Positions 61,350 through 64,000 of a stretch of DNA of 64,000 nt are shown one piece after another. The DNA comes from Mrakia gelida. Its lineage: Eukaryota; Basidiomycota; Tremellomycetes; Cystofilobasidiales; Mrakiaceae. Position numbers and translations under genes: made by a program. Every line of letters starts with the position of its first letter. Within the stretch, counting starts at the first letter, position 1. The stretch spans positions 868,001 to 932,000 of the forward strand of contig BRON01000018.1 in assembly GCA_024345305.1 (NCBI GenBank), read 5' to 3'. Below the pieces are notes generated by a model, which was not told where the DNA came from, did not search any database, and saw only the letters and a list, made by a program, of their open reading frames with translations.

Positions 61350-63960
61350 TGACTCTCTGGGTATGTTCAGTGTCGCTCTAGCTGCTTTCTTTGAGGAGTC
61401 GGGAGTGCTCGCGAGTGGATGCGAGATGGTGGACGCGCCTTTCGACTGCTACCAGAACATGAACGGGCCCACCTGTATACTCGTGAGTATATGCGATCAA
61501 AAGGGAATCAAAAGCCTGTTTGATCCATCTATGACCCGAGGTGATCTACATCAGATGGAAGCGATCGATCTAGGACTTCTCCTTCCAGTCGCGTCCTCCC
61601 TTCTTCCAGCCAAGTTCGACTTGCTCAAATCTTCTCTGAGCTGATCGAAACCAATTCGGATCATCTCTAGTAGTCTTGATGGTTCTCCCAATTTATTCGG
61701 TGCCGCTCCAGCTGCTCTGGGTCCGAAGTTAAAAGTGTTCGTAAGTGGGTGCGAGATGGTGGACGCACTCTTCAACGGCTACTAGAACATGAACGGGCGC
61801 ACCTATATACTCGCGGGCATACGCGATCAAAAGGGAATCAAAAGCCTGTTTGATCCATCTATGACCCGAGGTGATCTACATCAGATGGAAGCGATCGATC
61901 TAGGACTTCTCCTTCCAGTCGCGTCCTCCCCACTGCCAGCCAACTCCGACTCGCTCAAATCTTCTCTGAGCTGATCGAAACCAATTCGGATCATCTCTAG
62001 TAGTCTTGATGGTTCTCCCAATTTATTCGGTGCCGCTCCAGCTGCTCTGGGTCCGAAGTTAAAAGTGTTCGTAAGTGGGTGCGAGATGGTGGACGCACTC
62101 TTCAACGGCTACTAGAACATGAACGGGCGCACCTATATACTCGCGGGCATACGCGATCAAAAGGGAATCAAAAGCCTGTTTGATCCATCTATGACCCGAG
62201 GTGATCTACATCAGATGGAAGCGATCAATTCGGGACTTCTCCTTCCAGTCACGTCCTCCCTTCTTCCAGCCAAGTTCGACTTGCTCAAATCTTCTCTGAG
62301 CTGATCGAAACCAATTCGGATCATCTCTAGTAGTCTTGATGGTTCTCCCAATTTATTCGGTGCCGCTCCAGCTGCTCTGGGTCCGAAGTTAAAAGTGTTC
62401 GTAAGTGGGTGCGAGATGGTGGACGCACTCTTCAACGGCTACTAGAACATGAACGGGCGCACCTATATACTCGCGGGCATACGCGATCAAAAGGGAATCA
62501 AAAGCCTGTTTGATCCATCTATGACCCGAGGTGATCTACATCAGATGGAAGCGATCGATCTAGGACTTCTCCTTCCAGTCGCGTCCTCCCCACTGCCAGC
62601 CAACTCCGACTCGCTCAAATCTTCTCTGAGCTGATCGAAACCAATTCGGATCATCTCTAGTAGTCTTGATGGTTCTCCCAATTTATTCGGTGCCGCTCCA
62701 GCTGCTCTGGGTCCGAAGTTAAAAGTGTTCGTAAGTGGGTGCGAGATGGTGGACGCACTCTTCAACGGCTACTAGAACATGAACGGGCGCACCTATATAC
62801 TCGCGGGCATACGCGATCAAAAGGGAATCAAAAGCCTGTTTGATCCATCTATGACCCGAGGTGATCTACATCAGATGGAAGCGATCAATTCGGGACTTCT
62901 CCTTCCAGTCACGTCCTCCCTTCTTCCAGCCAAGTTCGACTTGCTCAAATCTTCTCTGAGCTGATCGAAACCAATTCGGATCATCTCTAGTAGTCTTGAC
63001 GGTTCTCCCAATATATTCGGTGCCGCTCCAGCTGCTCTGGGTCCGAAGTTAAAAGTGTTCGTAAGTGGGTGCGAGATGGTGGACGCGCTCTTCAACGGCT
63101 GCTAGAACATGAACGGGCGCACCTGTATACTCGTGGGTATGTGCGATCAAAAGGGAATCAAAAGCTTGTTCGATCTATGTATGACGCTAGGTGGTCTATA
63201 CGAGATGGAAGCGATCGATTCGGGACTTCTCCTTCCAGTCACGTCCTCCCCACTGCCAGCCAACTCCGACTCGCTCAAATCTTCTCTGAGCTGATCGAAA
63301 GCGATTCGGATCATCTCTAGTAGTCTTGATGGTTCTCCCAATTTATTCGGTGCCGCTCCAGCTGCTCTGGGTCCGAAGTTAAAAGTGTTCGTAAGTGGGT
63401 GCGAGATGGTGGACGCACTCTTCAACGGCTACTAGAACATGAACGTGACCACCTGTATACTCCCGGGCATATGCGATCGAAAGGGAATTGAAAGTCGGTT
63501 TCAACTATGAATCACTCGAGGTGATCTATACGAGGCGGAAGAAGTCGTTTCGTGATCCCTTGTTCATGTCGCGTCCTCTCCCCTCTTGTGCCAGTTCGAC
63601 TCACTCAAATTGTCTCTCAGCTGGTCGAAACCAACGCAGATCATCTCAGGTGCCTTTGAGGGTTCTCTCAATATGTTTGATGCCGCTCCAGCTGCGTGGG
63701 GCCCGAACTGGGGGTGCTCGCGAAAAGATGCGAAAGGGTGGACATGCTTTTCACCGGCTAGGAGAACACGAACGAAACCACCACTATAGTCGTGGGTATA
63801 TGCGATCGAAAGGGAATTCAAATTCGGTTTCAACTTTGAATCACTCGAGGTGATCTATACGAGATGAAAGGGATCGTCTCATGACTCTTTGTTCCAGTCA
63901 CGTCCTTCCTTTTGATGAAGCACCCTGACCTGCTCAAGTCGCCACTGATCTCCTTTCCAG
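61350..63960. repeat. 330-bp tandem satellite with 660-bp higher-order structure
   Basis: The anchor word ATGAACGG recurs at 61459, 61789, 62119, 62449, 62779, 63109 and (as ATGAACGT) 63439, exactly 330 bp apart; a diverged eighth copy begins near 63768. About 105 bp left of 61459 match the end of the unit. Copies at 61789 and 62449 share one variant (GATCGATCTAGG ... CCACTGCC). Copies at 62119 and 62779 share another (GATCAATTCGGG ... CTTCTTCC), so the inner array is two 660-bp dimers. The 61459 and 63109 copies mix the two variants, and the last two are degenerate. Each central unit holds open frames of 61 codons (+) and 74 codons (-), but the copies are too similar for this to count as evidence of coding. 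Confidence 0.95.
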
Positions 63961-64000
63961 CAATGAATACAGTCTTGGAAAGTGAAAACAACTAGCTGAA

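Noticed and set aside
61459..63294. Repeated 61-aa (+) and 74-aa (-) proteins in the satellite
   Set aside because: A period of 330 bp is divisible by three and the copies are nearly identical, so one chance ORF is copied in all. No independent evidence of selection or of start and splice context.
61350..63960. CRISPR array
   Set aside because: The repeated unit is 330 bp, with no short repeat-spacer pattern, in a eukaryotic genome.

Overview
The window reads as nuclear DNA of an intron-rich, GC-rich fungus, most likely a basidiomycete yeast of the Pucciniomycotina/Microbotryomycetes type. This is an inference: nearly every gene is cut by several introns of about 70-120 bp with GTGAGT, GTTCGT or GTGCGT donors, a CTGAC-like branch site and YAG acceptors, and the gene repertoire (two-part LEU4, KEI1, FRM2-type nitroreductase, UTP20, GID9, flavocytochrome b2) is fungal. 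Gene models were built by hand from splice motifs, reading-frame phase and family conservation; no transcript data were available.

From 1 to about 56.4 kb the DNA is gene-dense. In order: the 3' end of an unknown gene; LEU4 (2-isopropylmalate synthase); KEI1 (inositolphosphorylceramide synthase subunit); a short-chain dehydrogenase with four tiny exons; an FRM2-type nitroreductase; a conserved-looking hypothetical protein (-); LTV1 (40S assembly); an F-box-like protein (-); a TPR-SET protein interrupted by an in-frame TAA; an unknown 259-aa protein; a mitochondrial half-size ABC transporter (-); a poorly resolved small locus (-); PTPA, the PP2A activator (-); a coiled-coil protein with Nup98-like motifs; CYB2 (L-lactate cytochrome c oxidoreductase); a membrane-anchored S33-type hydrolase; a syntaxin-8-like SNARE; GID9/FYV10; a WW-domain protein (-); UTP20 (about 2,750 aa); and a 116-aa unknown protein. 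The genes are mostly unrelated housekeeping functions and form no evident cluster. Ribosome biogenesis (LTV1, UTP20), lipid and vesicle traffic (KEI1, SYN8-like) and mitochondrial metabolism (LEU4, CYB2, ABC transporter) are represented.

From about 56.4 kb to 61.35 kb no gene can be modelled with confidence. This stretch holds a 28-bp GTTC microsatellite and, at 59.88-59.97 kb, a striking cluster of overlapping perfect palindromes. From about 61.35 kb to the window end lies a tandem satellite with an exact 330-bp period. Its central copies alternate between two variants, giving a 660-bp higher-order repeat, and its outer copies are degenerate. The window therefore seems to pass from euchromatin into a satellite domain.

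A window-wide signal that no annotated gene explains is the 8-bp palindrome GACGCGTC. I found 27 copies by eye, all in introns or intergenic DNA and none in a coding exon of the models given here.
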